The translations under genes and the position numbers were made by a program. This document shows, in pieces, positions 12,501-20,334 of a stretch of 54,306 nt of DNA. The stretch's first letter is position 1. The number at the start of each line of letters is the position of its first letter. The notes beneath the pieces were generated by a model. It saw nothing but the letters and a program-made list of their open reading frames with translations. It did not search any database and was not told the DNA's origin. This stretch comes from a virus. The stretch is from positions 1-54,306 of the IMG/VR virus record IMGVR_UViG_3300042673_001525, one strand, 5' to 3'.

Positions 12501-15500
12501 TTGTTTTTTTGCAGCGTCTTGAGCTTCGGTAGCAGCTTTCAGTTCGTCTAAAGCAGCTTTCTCCTGTTTTTGAGCTGATTCTTCTCTGTATTTTAGAACT
12601 TTACTAGATACAGGGTCAATAGTTGATGATCCACCAAAATCTTCTCTAACCACACCGACAGCTCTTGCTTCTTCTCTTGTTAGTCCACCTTCTCTAGATT
12701 TAGCTGTATATGCTTCTTTTCTTTTTTTGCGTTCTTCTTTACTAAGCCTACCTTCTTGTTGTGGTTTTGGTTTTTTTTGTTTATCATTTGGTGGATCTGG
12801 TGGGCTTGGTGGAAATACAAAAGATGGTCCAGATGGTGGAGCTGGTGGTAAACCAGATGGTGGAATAATTGGTAATGGAGGTTGTGGTTTAGGTGTAGAT
12901 GCAGAAGTGTCTATGTCGGAAGCTTCTAGTCCAGCATATGTATATCCGGTTTCTCCTAAAGTCTTAGCCAATTCTGCCATTCCGGTTTTAGCGTCGGTTG
13001 TAGAGGTTATAATTGCCCTAACTTCTGGACTAGCTTTAGCAAAAAACTCTGCAAATAATTCTTTACCACGTAATAAATAATCATTTATTCTATTACTACT
13101 TTCTCCAGCTGCTATAAATGCTTCTTCCATTTGTTTTCTAATTTTAGCAACCAATTCGAATTGAAAGGTTCCTTCAATTTCACTAGCAGCTTTACCCCCA
13201 CCCAACTCAAAGTCTGCTAAATGACCAGTTTCATGAGCTACTGTTTCTGTTGTTGCTCCACCTTTTTTACCGGTTATTTTTAAGCCTATAGCAGCGGCTG
13301 ATTCTGAGGAGGCAGCTTGTCCTCTTGTATTTTCTGTAAAAGCTGGGGTACCACCCATTAAACTCTCGCCCGGCTCTAAATCTTTTAATCCTTTAAATTT
13401 TTTCAATAAAACTTCTCTTATTTGATCCGGTAACTGAGCCATTATTTGTGCTAAAACAGCGCCAGCTTGCTCTACATCCTGTAAGATTTCTCCTTGTGCT
13501 CTTTTTGCGTCTTTTTTGTTTTGTCCACCTTTAAAGAATTTTCTAACTCCAACACTACCCCCTTTATTTAATCCCAAAGCCTTAGTAGCTTTTTCTCTTA
13601 TAACATAGCTACCTGTTGGTAGTCCTATGGGACCAATACTATCACTAGTTCCACTACCTGGCCCATTAAATACGCTAATACCACCACCGGCAAATCCTTT
13701 CATTCCGTTGCGATCAGCTTGATTCATCTTATCTAATTTAGCGTAACCAATTTTCTTAGCTACTTTTGGAGGAACAAAAGCTTCTCCATTACTAACCATA
13801 GCTGGAACAGTGCCAGAACTTCCTCCACCAGCAAGTTTTTGTACTAAGTTTGGATTATTAATATCTGATGGACTTTTACTATATCCACTTTGTAATATCC
13901 ATGCTGGGTCTGTAGCTGATGGCCAAGTATCTGGTGGGCCATATAATTTTTCATCTAAAAGTCTACTATTACTGACCCAATTCTCGGGGTTCAAAGGCGT
14001 TTTCTTAACATCAGATCTATTATTAAAATAGTAAGCCCATACACTCTTAGCAGCATCGCTTACTGTTCTTCTGTCTGACGTAAGCATACCACCAGCGGCT
14101 GTAGCAGCCTCCATAACAATATCATAAAGTTTTGGACCATACCCCTTTGTGGCAGAAGATGATTGCACAGCATAGAGCCCACCTCCTATGCTATCGGCAA
14201 TAACCTGTCCAGATCTTGCTGCCGCTGCTTCTCCCTCTTTTATGTATGTGGCTTGTATTCTATTTCCTGTTCTTAAAGCAACTTTACCAAAATTCTTTTG
14301 TGTTTGGCTTGATGTAGATTGAACCGGTTCGGCTAGTAAGCCACCAGCCGCTAATTGTTCTGGATTCATTAACTTAGCGGCTAATTTATCAGAATATGCT
14401 TGTAATTGTTTGAGATTTCCTGGCTGTTGGAAATTTAATCCACTGTCACCAGATAAGCCACCCTTTGATTTAAGAGCGCCCATTAAGTTGTAACCGAAAG
14501 CGCGTTTTCGTTTGCTGATTCTGAATTGTATTTCTGGATATTTATCAATTATCTGTTGTTTAATTTCTTCAAATCCTGGACCATCAGCTTTGCCTCCGAA
14601 AGCAAAATTTTGAACTATATATTTTTGAGCCTCTGCCCATAATCTACTAACAGCACTACTATCATTAGTGCGCTTAGTATCTGTTGGCATCTTGGGATCG
14701 ATTCCCCATGTATTAGCAGCATATCCTAAGCCACTAGGATAGTCTATAGGTCTAAGAGGATTAGCGTCATCCGAAGAAATTCCAATCCCTAATTGTTTAA
14801 CAATTTCTTCCAGACCATAACCTTCCATAGCAGCTATTGCTCTGTTTGAAGACTGATTAGCAGCACTTATATTTTGTGGTTCTCTATAAAGATAACCCAA
14901 TTTACCAGCACCTGTAACGGCTCCGATATTTTCTAAATTATCATCTACTAAAGTTTCCAATTCAGCAAGATTATCTACTTTATTCAATCCTCCACTAACT
15001 CCTGTGATCTTACTCTCTGGTATCGGTAATCCAAGAGAGGATAATTTTGATGCTAAAAGCGGAGCATTACTTTGTGGTCTGGCTGTTAGTACTCGTATTT
15101 TATCCATTAATTCTGGATAATCTATTAATCTTTTTGCTAGTTCTTTACCCAATAGTGTTAGCTTAGAGTTTTGCAGCGAGTCTCTAACTTTTTTCAAGTC
15201 ACTATAGTCTTCATTTTTCTTACCAGGAATATCTGCATCTTTAACAAGAGTTTCATCAAAATCAAAAGCTAATGGACCAATCGCTCCAAATATATCTGTA
15301 TATTGAAATTGTTCTGCTCCTCTGGCTGGCAACCCAGCAATATCTTGTTGTATTTTAGATACAGCGTCAGCGTATCGTGTTGGTAAACTTTTACGAACTA
15401 GCTGTGTTAAATATTTTGTGCTTCCATCCTTACCTAATAATTCTTTTGCACTAGTAATATTAGAGTATCCAAGTTCTCCATTAGGTCCATATAAACTAGC

Positions 15501-18500
15501 TAGTCCAAACTTAAGACCTTTTCCCGTAGCAGCTTGTTCATTGAGTTGTTTTTGTCCTGCTTGTTGTGCTTTCTCAGCCTCTTTTTTTTCTTCTGCTTGT
15601 TTTAATAAAGGTTCAATAATTTTTTCTAATAAGGAACCATTATCTAAAGATTTTAATGAGGGAAGTGTTAATAGTTGTTTCGCGGTGCCTACTTTTGGCA
15701 TCACCGCTCTAGCTTTTGCTACGGCTTTTTGAATTTCATCATAAGAAACATTTGCAGTAATATAACCACTACCACCAACTTTTTGTATTCTATCAAGAAT
15801 TTGTTGTGAAATTTTTCCAACAGGAGTTTCTACACCACCAACTGATCCGGCCATAAATTTTTGTACTAATCCGCCATTAGCAAAATTTTTAGATTCTGGA
15901 ATAGCTTGTCTCATAGCCCAAGCAAAATGAGATGCTCTACCAGTAACGGTTGGAAGAATATCTTTTTGATAATCTTTAGCTTCTTGTATAGCATTGCTAG
16001 CTTTTACAATTTTATCAAGAACGCTCTTGCGAAGTTTCTCGTCTTGAGTTTCTGATAACTCTTTTTCTAAAGATTTTCTGAAAGCAATAAGTCTCTCTGG
16101 AATATCTGGAATTTCATCTAGTAATGGTTTACCAGATATAAACTCTCCACTTTTAGCAGATTGTTCAAATCGTTTTAAGAATCCGCCTTTTGTACCTGAA
16201 TCTTTTTGATATCTGGCTATGGTTGCTTCTAAAACTTCCTTCGGTGCTCGCGGAGCTTGTTCAGCATACTTTAACAAGACATCCATAGGGACATTTTCTA
16301 AGCTAGATGAATCAACTCCGCCTGCTGTAGCAACCATTTTGCGCAAAGTTCTGGCGTCCATCTTTCTATGTACAGAGGCTTTAATTTTTTGTTCAGAGGC
16401 GAACGGAGATATTTTTTCTCTCCAAAAGCCTTTTTTGCCTAAATAAGTTGTTAATTCAGATTCTAGTTCTGGTACTATTCTTTCTTGTGGTACTTCAACA
16501 AACTCATTCCCGATAACCATACCAGCACCAGCAGTACTAAATATATCATATGCTTGATCCTTAGCGTATCGTATTAGATCTTCTGTGCTAAGTTTATAGA
16601 TTTCTTCTTGTGTTAATTCTTTGAACTTGCTACGAGCGCCCCGGGCTCCAGTTTTACCTCTCCCTTTACCGCTAGGAACATTAACGCCACCGACCGATCC
16701 AGCCATAAATTTTTGTACTATCCCACCCAAACTTAATGGAACATCAAAAGATGTATCTTCTCCTTCTTCAAATACTACTGCTCCGAAATTTTTTCTATTT
16801 TTTTCTCCCCCTGTAGCGCGATCTAGATATTTCTGAATTTTAGGTTGAAATAATTCTGGAGTTGCTCGATTTTTAGATAGTCTGGCATCTGTTGGCAAAC
16901 CTATCAATTTGGTATTATCAAAAGCAGGAACATTACCTGGCCAATTACTATAATCGAAAGTTCCTCCAGCGCTTTCTTTAGTACCTCTTGGTTTAGACCT
17001 TCTAAGAGTTTGTTCTAATAAAGAACCTTTAACACTTCTATATAATCTAAAGTTTTGAATAGAGGATTTTGTTTCATCTATTCCTTTTTTACCAGGAGGT
17101 AAGAATTGTGATTTACCTTTATTTACTATGTCTGCTAATCCTTGGTCAAGATAATCTGTATTAATAAATCCTGGCTCAGCATAATCGACAAAGACTTTTG
17201 CCTTACCTCCTTTAGCTAGTTTATTCATTTTAGCTAAATTGCCTCTTCCGTATTTTTGAGCAGCTTGGTTGTTGATCACAACCTCTCCGGGTTCTAGCAT
17301 AGCAGGAACCTTATCTCCCTTTCCACTGCCTGGAACAATACCCCCCTTATTAAATCCTAATACCTTACCCCCACCTCTCAGAGTTGATGATCCTCTAGAT
17401 CTCATGGTACTATCTAAACTTTGTACTGCTGATGTTAATGTTTTTAGAGCATCTGTATTTAATCTAATAGCATCTGCTGCTTTTGCTGTTACTTCTGCTC
17501 TTTGCTTCTCTTTAGCCCCACTTAAACTTTCTCCAATATTTTGACCAGCACCACCAGCGCCACCACCCTTTTTCAGACCGCCAAAAAAACCTGTGGCAAA
17601 TTGCCCGATGGCGCTTACTCCTTTAATAGCTCCAAATACAGCTAAGATTGGCAATATTGGCTTAAATGCGCTCGCAAGACTGAGCAAGCCGCTAGTTAAA
17701 CCAACCACGATTTTGAAAAATCCTTGAAAAACAGTGCTTTGCCCAACCTCACGAATCAAACCTAAAAATTGTTCACGAACTTTTGCTATTTGATTAGCTA
17801 AGCTTTGTTGTGCTTTTATCTGAGCGTCTGTTAAGCTGCTTTGTCCTCTTTGAGCAACACCCAAAGCTTGTTGTGCTACTGCAAATTGTTGAATTAAAGG
17901 AATGACTTTACCGATTTGTCTAAATCCACCAAGTTCTTCTACTATTGTTGAAAATCGAATATCTCTGGGATCTAATTGATTAAGAGCATCACTAAGTCTT
18001 CTAATAGCTTCAAACGGACCAACGAACTTGCCTTCAAGATCTTGTAGTTCCACACCAAATTGTTTTAGTTGTTGGATAGTGCTACTTCTTTGAATTCTTG
18101 TAAAAATTGTTCTTAAGCCGGTAGCAATAGTCTCTGCACTTTCACGAGTAGTTTGACGAACACTAGTAAAAATAGCAATAAACTCATTTAGAGCATCGGT
18201 ACCTTCGCTAACTCCTTTACTAGCACTAGCGAACACACCACCAGTACGCTGAATAGCAGCAATAATATCTCCAGATTCAACAGCGAACGCTGCTGCAACA
18301 GCATTGATACTACCTAGTGCTGCTTCTAGCTCTCCTGCTTCTAATCCGAACTGTCTAATCGCAGCAATGGCACCTTCTGTGGTTTTAGTTAGGCTTTCGA
18401 AAGATGGAGCCAGTTCTGTCTTAGCCAAAGCTTTAAGCGCTATTCTGGTTTCTTCCACACTCAAACCCGCCTGGGCTAATGTTGAGGTAACTTCTAATAG

Positions 18501-19094
18501 TGCTGTGCTACTCACTCCCAAACTTATTGCTAAATTTGTAATTTCGTCTTGTAGAATTTTTACACCCGTTGCTCCTCGACCAGTAACTTGTTGTAGTCTC
18601 ACAAGTTCTTTGTCAAAATTTATAAATTCTTTAAAAGCACCAGTGACAGCATTTGTTAAAGCAAATATTCCTGTAGTAACCACAGAGAACGCCGCAAAAC
18701 GACGAATAGCAAGAGCACTCTGCTTACCAAATTCTTCCATTTCTGTTCTAGCTACTTTAATGTCTTTAGCAACCTTTTCAATATTTTGAGAAGTTTTTCT
18801 AACGCCTCCAGCAGCAGCATTACTAGATGTTTGTACTGATCCCAAAGAACTAGACATATCTCTCAATGTTTGATTTAGACTAGTGGCATTACTTCTTACA
18901 CTAACTAATACTTTATTCATAGCAGCAAGTCTATTAGTAGCTGTATCTATAGACTTCAGTGCTTTATTATCTATATTAAGAGAAATATCAGTATTAACAG
19001 AACCTAGCTGTTTTCTAATTTGACTAACAATCGGTTTAAGATTTGTTGGTCCTCTTAAATTAATTTGTGCAGTAAGGTTGAAAGGTGATGCCAT
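6525..19094 (-). CDS. Giant tape measure protein with inserted enzyme-like modules
   Basis: 4189 residues, start supported by AGGACAAATTAA before ATG. Residues about 110-400 match the TP901-type tape measure core (TNLAISLGVSS, LAQAGLSVEET, GLRTIFTRIQ). Hydrophobic helices follow near 450-510. Residues about 590-1850 are a mosaic bracketed by three copies of the phage 'VPAMLxPGExVI...A.K.G...L.KMN' module and a repeated GGxVQKFMAGSVGGV linker. Inside lie a HAD-like hydrolase (DFDET about 1278, LTARP about 1336, NKVDNL about 1373, VDDN about 1383) and a possible GNAT-like domain (about 1640-1700). A zincin-like metallopeptidase (HETGH about 1955, ELFAEFF about 2013) comes next. Then follow a Pro-rich hinge (about 2068-2110), long coiled coils, and a glycine-zipper membrane-like segment (about 2683-2726). 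It sets tail length and probably enters the cell on infection. The enzymatic roles are inference from motifs. Confidence 0.93.
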   Translation of the reverse strand: MASPFNLTAQINLRGPTNLKPIVSQIRKQLGSVNTDISLNIDNKALKSIDTATNRLAAMNKVLVSVRSNATSLNQTLRDMSSSLGSVQTSSNAAAGGVRKTSQNIEKVAKDIKVARTEMEEFGKQSALAIRRFAAFSVVTTGIFALTNAVTGAFKEFINFDKELVRLQQVTGRGATGVKILQDEITNLAISLGVSSTALLEVTSTLAQAGLSVEETRIALKALAKTELAPSFESLTKTTEGAIAAIRQFGLEAGELEAALGSINAVAAAFAVESGDIIAAIQRTGGVFASASKGVSEGTDALNEFIAIFTSVRQTTRESAETIATGLRTIFTRIQRSSTIQQLKQFGVELQDLEGKFVGPFEAIRRLSDALNQLDPRDIRFSTIVEELGGFRQIGKVIPLIQQFAVAQQALGVAQRGQSSLTDAQIKAQQSLANQIAKVREQFLGLIREVGQSTVFQGFFKIVVGLTSGLLSLASAFKPILPILAVFGAIKGVSAIGQFATGFFGGLKKGGGAGGAGQNIGESLSGAKEKQRAEVTAKAADAIRLNTDALKTLTSAVQSLDSTMRSRGSSTLRGGGKVLGFNKGGIVPGSGKGDKVPAMLEPGEVVINNQAAQKYGRGNLAKMNKLAKGGKAKVFVDYAEPGFINTDYLDQGLADIVNKGKSQFLPPGKKGIDETKSSIQNFRLYRSVKGSLLEQTLRRSKPRGTKESAGGTFDYSNWPGNVPAFDNTKLIGLPTDARLSKNRATPELFQPKIQKYLDRATGGEKNRKNFGAVVFEEGEDTSFDVPLSLGGIVQKFMAGSVGGVNVPSGKGRGKTGARGARSKFKELTQEEIYKLSTEDLIRYAKDQAYDIFSTAGAGMVIGNEFVEVPQERIVPELESELTTYLGKKGFWREKISPFASEQKIKASVHRKMDARTLRKMVATAGGVDSSSLENVPMDVLLKYAEQAPRAPKEVLEATIARYQKDSGTKGGFLKRFEQSAKSGEFISGKPLLDEIPDIPERLIAFRKSLEKELSETQDEKLRKSVLDKIVKASNAIQEAKDYQKDILPTVTGRASHFAWAMRQAIPESKNFANGGLVQKFMAGSVGGVETPVGKISQQILDRIQKVGGSGYITANVSYDEIQKAVAKARAVMPKVGTAKQLLTLPSLKSLDNGSLLEKIIEPLLKQAEEKKEAEKAQQAGQKQLNEQAATGKGLKFGLASLYGPNGELGYSNITSAKELLGKDGSTKYLTQLVRKSLPTRYADAVSKIQQDIAGLPARGAEQFQYTDIFGAIGPLAFDFDETLVKDADIPGKKNEDYSDLKKVRDSLQNSKLTLLGKELAKRLIDYPELMDKIRVLTARPQSNAPLLASKLSSLGLPIPESKITGVSGGLNKVDNLAELETLVDDNLENIGAVTGAGKLGYLYREPQNISAANQSSNRAIAAMEGYGLEEIVKQLGIGISSDDANPLRPIDYPSGLGYAANTWGIDPKMPTDTKRTNDSSAVSRLWAEAQKYIVQNFAFGGKADGPGFEEIKQQIIDKYPEIQFRISKRKRAFGYNLMGALKSKGGLSGDSGLNFQQPGNLKQLQAYSDKLAAKLMNPEQLAAGGLLAEPVQSTSSQTQKNFGKVALRTGNRIQATYIKEGEAAAARSGQVIADSIGGGLYAVQSSSATKGYGPKLYDIVMEAATAAGGMLTSDRRTVSDAAKSVWAYYFNNRSDVKKTPLNPENWVSNSRLLDEKLYGPPDTWPSATDPAWILQSGYSKSPSDINNPNLVQKLAGGGSSGTVPAMVSNGEAFVPPKVAKKIGYAKLDKMNQADRNGMKGFAGGGISVFNGPGSGTSDSIGPIGLPTGSYVIREKATKALGLNKGGSVGVRKFFKGGQNKKDAKRAQGEILQDVEQAGAVLAQIMAQLPDQIREVLLKKFKGLKDLEPGESLMGGTPAFTENTRGQAASSESAAAIGLKITGKKGGATTETVAHETGHLADFELGGGKAASEIEGTFQFELVAKIRKQMEEAFIAAGESSNRINDYLLRGKELFAEFFAKASPEVRAIITSTTDAKTGMAELAKTLGETGYTYAGLEASDIDTSASTPKPQPPLPIIPPSGLPPAPPSGPSFVFPPSPPDPPNDKQKKPKPQQEGRLSKEERKKRKEAYTAKSREGGLTREEARAVGVVREDFGGSSTIDPVSSKVLKYREESAQKQEKAALDELKAATEAQDAAKKQLEEAKKRKQNLGKSSTQTERQTAKDAVKAAETQLGETQSRKSQATNKVAEARQKAVDVEEAKKAATVSTNTPDANKEKAKSDLQKTADQEVADAMEQVRKNVTQKYQDILQTEVDNIRAFYATRIAAAGKNSKEEANLIQQQRSAIADTKASIEAAQTGEIKTEQAKVPEQIATSKRQQVEQLRETKARAADPFYDAKKAADASATGMSGMPKVNEQIRQEQQQFFAYKAEKAGKTVGGFRQDLTKQIGTQAYAIGQERQFAKTEAQTTFAGRARELQGVDVAKATAEGATGEEASKVQNIIEEFAASLRKVDPNLGLGEARKAATKLAEGLAKGDQSVKQIIEANSELQAVFNKTFTETQNLDEAFKRVAEAAGLSEQSLRAEISPQKIKEQQFISSKEGQRFGGLAEFAPGLTEKFSKTRIGKGLGAGADFISGKGGKLSRAFAGAGGFTGIGAGVATGAEALKQFLPKSVTSDPNTAGALGALGGAGSGAAIGAQLGSFAGPIGTLIGGVGGAIIGGIQGFFSGKNQAILTNALENIAKTTGDLDQAFKKLESEASAVNLENAQKAFGDVLAAGQPIEDLAFSKTGVESIGSTFTGGVDKVSTGFAEGDISKIVLGGLQTAFGATGGGLLVDYFSAPSEAQRTEAIGSMVGGAGQRNESAARLAESGLKFKSTEEVGKIFDNIKTGTGELNPITEQYIQGALKAAEAANGTKQLTAEQTKSITVQAKERAALDAYMKKRKESGATDEQIAKEISSNRGAAQKEGEEALKTQGELAAKQDLLAKATKQVAIATESLLDVYRRIGAEAQRYSDELDQFSSDVNALVSGLGGDTSTREVNRTNEQVLGNVSAYSTEEVRAAANATAGFLGGTPEAQNLANQAVGQKLVQDQIPALLRTAGKDTDAQDNALEAVKNLLSSQGLEGSAIDTILGDLKNELAKGQGLSEAELQDTVTKSFSTVGKGLEQLQNVTKKYNDTLQQARKFQADYNKAILESGSYLRKADQVRLNAELDLAKALGRSPSLEELNKPFDAEISSLTGGLVQSGDLAAGASSDPTAIAAAITSAEKRKQAIEKASPELTAAGANIPAGPAGDPLRQQLNQAQLENIQAVGELTVASAEGRQALEKLANDGTKAANALGKIQEQQQAIEGFADFAQKVFTAEPQELAKMELQAVALNAAQVSGPEFFESRQNRQNAFAGLEQERGFMTKDEYNQTRASLIRKSFESQINPATGQAFKGTDVVKNIAGKDITLDELTKRLEGGIDETDPNVIAYREATEIQAQANIELGKIYQTQSEILAAAMMDLGKKLTEDFPNIVANAAANAQTDAQTKPEVKPEKKPPEPSYAETRVSEGQAQIDQGQTLLNEAKKDRDKLGYFSSSEEVRAVNTKERKAKQMIAGGKETVSQFGPLAAKDKAVREMETSLEAQRAYWAKAEEKTKQTEANKVKAQDAIDRAVQTREGGRPVATDGSGRVAAGTVAKPSAQVVIPSQTKVEVAGVPKAPIQAPPAPGTEQPVKDKATRQKEEAKKAAAAEIKNLEPLIADRQKEIAKRENKLKAARIAAMGAGTLKDKSGQVVNPNVLGAQSSLDASKEALVVQQAELAKQKQILAEQSKTAEEKQGQVTSQPSPLDAAQVSGPVAEGKTDTEVKSATEGVQTSVAQLQSPLDLVAQMATAALQSGSIYTHDVGLQERLDVLLESMNTLGSLASGEPGLAVSDAKVLEALNNLQAPFAALEQMAIASLSEGINTKDATLAAIASVFTPAINQVSAGVSALLAPINAISPVIATALDVIATPIKAIAGAFGVEMSTGQALQTAMGPAGALGSYVAGNAVGAIQNMATPQPQVSDKPITPNRLELANANAANRVVSAPVPVTMPPQASFINQQTTTQQIPSTTPTEGQLLTIDPTSIEKLNTFNTNFASYVDKLVTFEFPTIPDVIEMRGNHVVDVRISGAAAFEGLKKDFETMMQSEIKKAMGKIWDKTGGAMGASPNS

Positions 19095-19107
19095 TTAATT
19101 TGTCCTA

Positions 19108-19148
19108 TTAAAAAATATCCCCACAATACCATAAGTAGAGTGGGGATA
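19108..19148 (-). terminator. Terminator or attenuator just before the tape measure gene
   Basis: On the minus strand a 9-bp stem TATCCCCAC/GTGGGGATA (15-nt loop, arms 19140-19148 and 19116-19124) is followed at once by six U residues (19110-19115). It lies between the upstream gene stop and the tape measure Shine-Dalgarno sequence at about 19098-19106, so it would reduce tape measure transcription relative to tube and chaperone genes. Confidence 0.8.
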
Positions 19149-19174
19149 ATATATTATATACACAATAATGTTGG

Positions 19175-20044
19175 TTATTCTGACTTAGCAGATTCTTCTG
19201 ATTGAGTTTTGGGTTCATCCTTTTCCTCAGTCTTTTTGCTTGATTCATTTTCAACAACAACTGGTTTTCCATTATCGTCTAAAAATGGACTAAACTCAAC
19301 AACATAATCACCCTTATCATCAACTAAATTACCATTTTTATCAATGAATTGTCCTTTTTCGTTGATAAATCTGCCATTTTCATCTATTAGTCTGCCTTTT
19401 TCATCAACCAATTTGCCTTCACTATTAATTAGTCTTAACTTGCTATCAACAAACTTATACTGCTTTAAGAATTTATTCTCTGGCAACTTTTCTTCGTAAT
19501 CATTTTCCAAACCATACAACATACCGGCTAAATTTTGTGCTGCTAATAGAGCCACAGGATCTGCGGATCTATTATTATAATCCTCATAATTTTTAAAATA
19601 TGATTCTTTACTATCATTATACACCGTACAGGCTGAAACCAAGTAATTAAATCTAGCATTATCAGCTTGACCTTCTGCTGTATGAGTATCTAAATTAGTT
19701 TTAACAGATATTAGATCTCTAACTTCTTCTCGGGTTTTTCTCATCTGTAAAGCAAGTTCTTTGGCCTGTTTTAGAGGTATACCTCCTTTGGCTAATTTTC
19801 TTTCATTATCTAGAATTTGATTTTGTAGTTCTGTGAACTTAGCCTGTTTTTGATTATCCCATAATCCTTGATCTACTAAAAGATCGTCTAGTTTTGCTCT
19901 AACAACAGCTTTAGCTTTTAAGGCTTCGCTAAAACTTTGATTATAGATTTTAGACGCTTCTCTTTGATCTTGTAAGGATGGAGACCTGACCATGAACTCG
20001 ACTTCTTTATTATCAATAAACGCTTTGAAATTTCTAGTTTTCAT
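19175..20044 (-). CDS. Putative tail assembly chaperone with heptapeptide repeats
   Basis: 289 residues. The start overlaps the preceding stop (ATGA) and has a GAGGAAC Shine-Dalgarno sequence. Residues 1-190 are helical and charged. Residues about 206-245 consist of tandem seven-residue repeats of the form [LF][IV][DN]x[KNE]G[x], for example LVDEKGR, LIDENGR, FINEKGQ, FIDKNGN and LVDDKGD. The C-terminal 35 residues are Glu/Lys/Ser-rich and disordered. The position immediately before the tape measure is where tail assembly chaperones sit. No gpG/gpGT-type slippery frameshift was obvious, since the two upstream genes overlap by a normal ATGA. The chaperone role is inferred from synteny only. 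Confidence 0.6.
   Translation of the reverse strand: MKTRNFKAFIDNKEVEFMVRSPSLQDQREASKIYNQSFSEALKAKAVVRAKLDDLLVDQGLWDNQKQAKFTELQNQILDNERKLAKGGIPLKQAKELALQMRKTREEVRDLISVKTNLDTHTAEGQADNARFNYLVSACTVYNDSKESYFKNYEDYNNRSADPVALLAAQNLAGMLYGLENDYEEKLPENKFLKQYKFVDSKLRLINSEGKLVDEKGRLIDENGRFINEKGQFIDKNGNLVDDKGDYVVEFSPFLDDNGKPVVVENESSKKTEEKDEPKTQSEESAKSE
19311..19430 (-). repeat. 21-nt coding repeat (heptapeptide array)
   Basis: About six consecutive 21-nt units encode the heptads of the pre-tape-measure protein. The units differ at several bases, so the array is an old or selected repeat, not a recent slippage product. Confidence 0.8.
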
Positions 20045-20334
20045 AATTGTTCCTCGTTTCTATTATTTCTCTGATTAAATTTGTATTTATATTTGATGGT
20101 AGAGTGACCAAGATCTGAAATAGCTTTTCGCAATTGATTATTGCCATTATTTAATATTTGATTTCTAACCATATCCCATCTATCTAAAAAATCTAATTCT
20201 TTGTCTGTTAATTCTTGTTCGTTTTTATCTTGACCCCACAAATATCCAAATGCTTTTTCAAACTCAAATAAGGCTCCTATCATTGTTGTTTGAAACCTTT
20301 TAGTTAATATTAATTTTTCTATATCTGTCATCAT
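20041..20334 (-). CDS. Small pre-tape-measure protein, hypothetical
   Basis: 97 residues (MMTDIEKLILTKRFQ). The start overlaps the stop of the preceding gene (TCATGATG), with AGGAAATC as ribosome-binding site; the second ATG at 20331 is an alternative. It ends in ATGA overlap with the next gene, so the trio 21383-19175 is translationally coupled. The sequence is charged and helical, with a conserved-looking 'NQILNNGNNQLRKA' stretch near residues 58-71. Possibly one of a pair of tail assembly chaperones; that is positional inference. Confidence 0.55.
   Translation of the reverse strand: MMTDIEKLILTKRFQTTMIGALFEFEKAFGYLWGQDKNEQELTDKELDFLDRWDMVRNQILNNGNNQLRKAISDLGHSTIKYKYKFNQRNNRNEEQL

Noticed and set aside
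6525-19094. Many plus-strand ORFs of 60-160 codons inside the tape measure region
   Set aside because: They lie fully within the 4189-codon gene, have low-complexity Ser/Ala/Pro/Leu composition and no ribosome-binding sites; they are frame shadows.
19175-20334. Programmed frameshift tail chaperone (gpG/gpGT)
   Set aside because: The two small genes overlap by an ordinary ATGA; I saw no convincing slippery heptamer at the junction.
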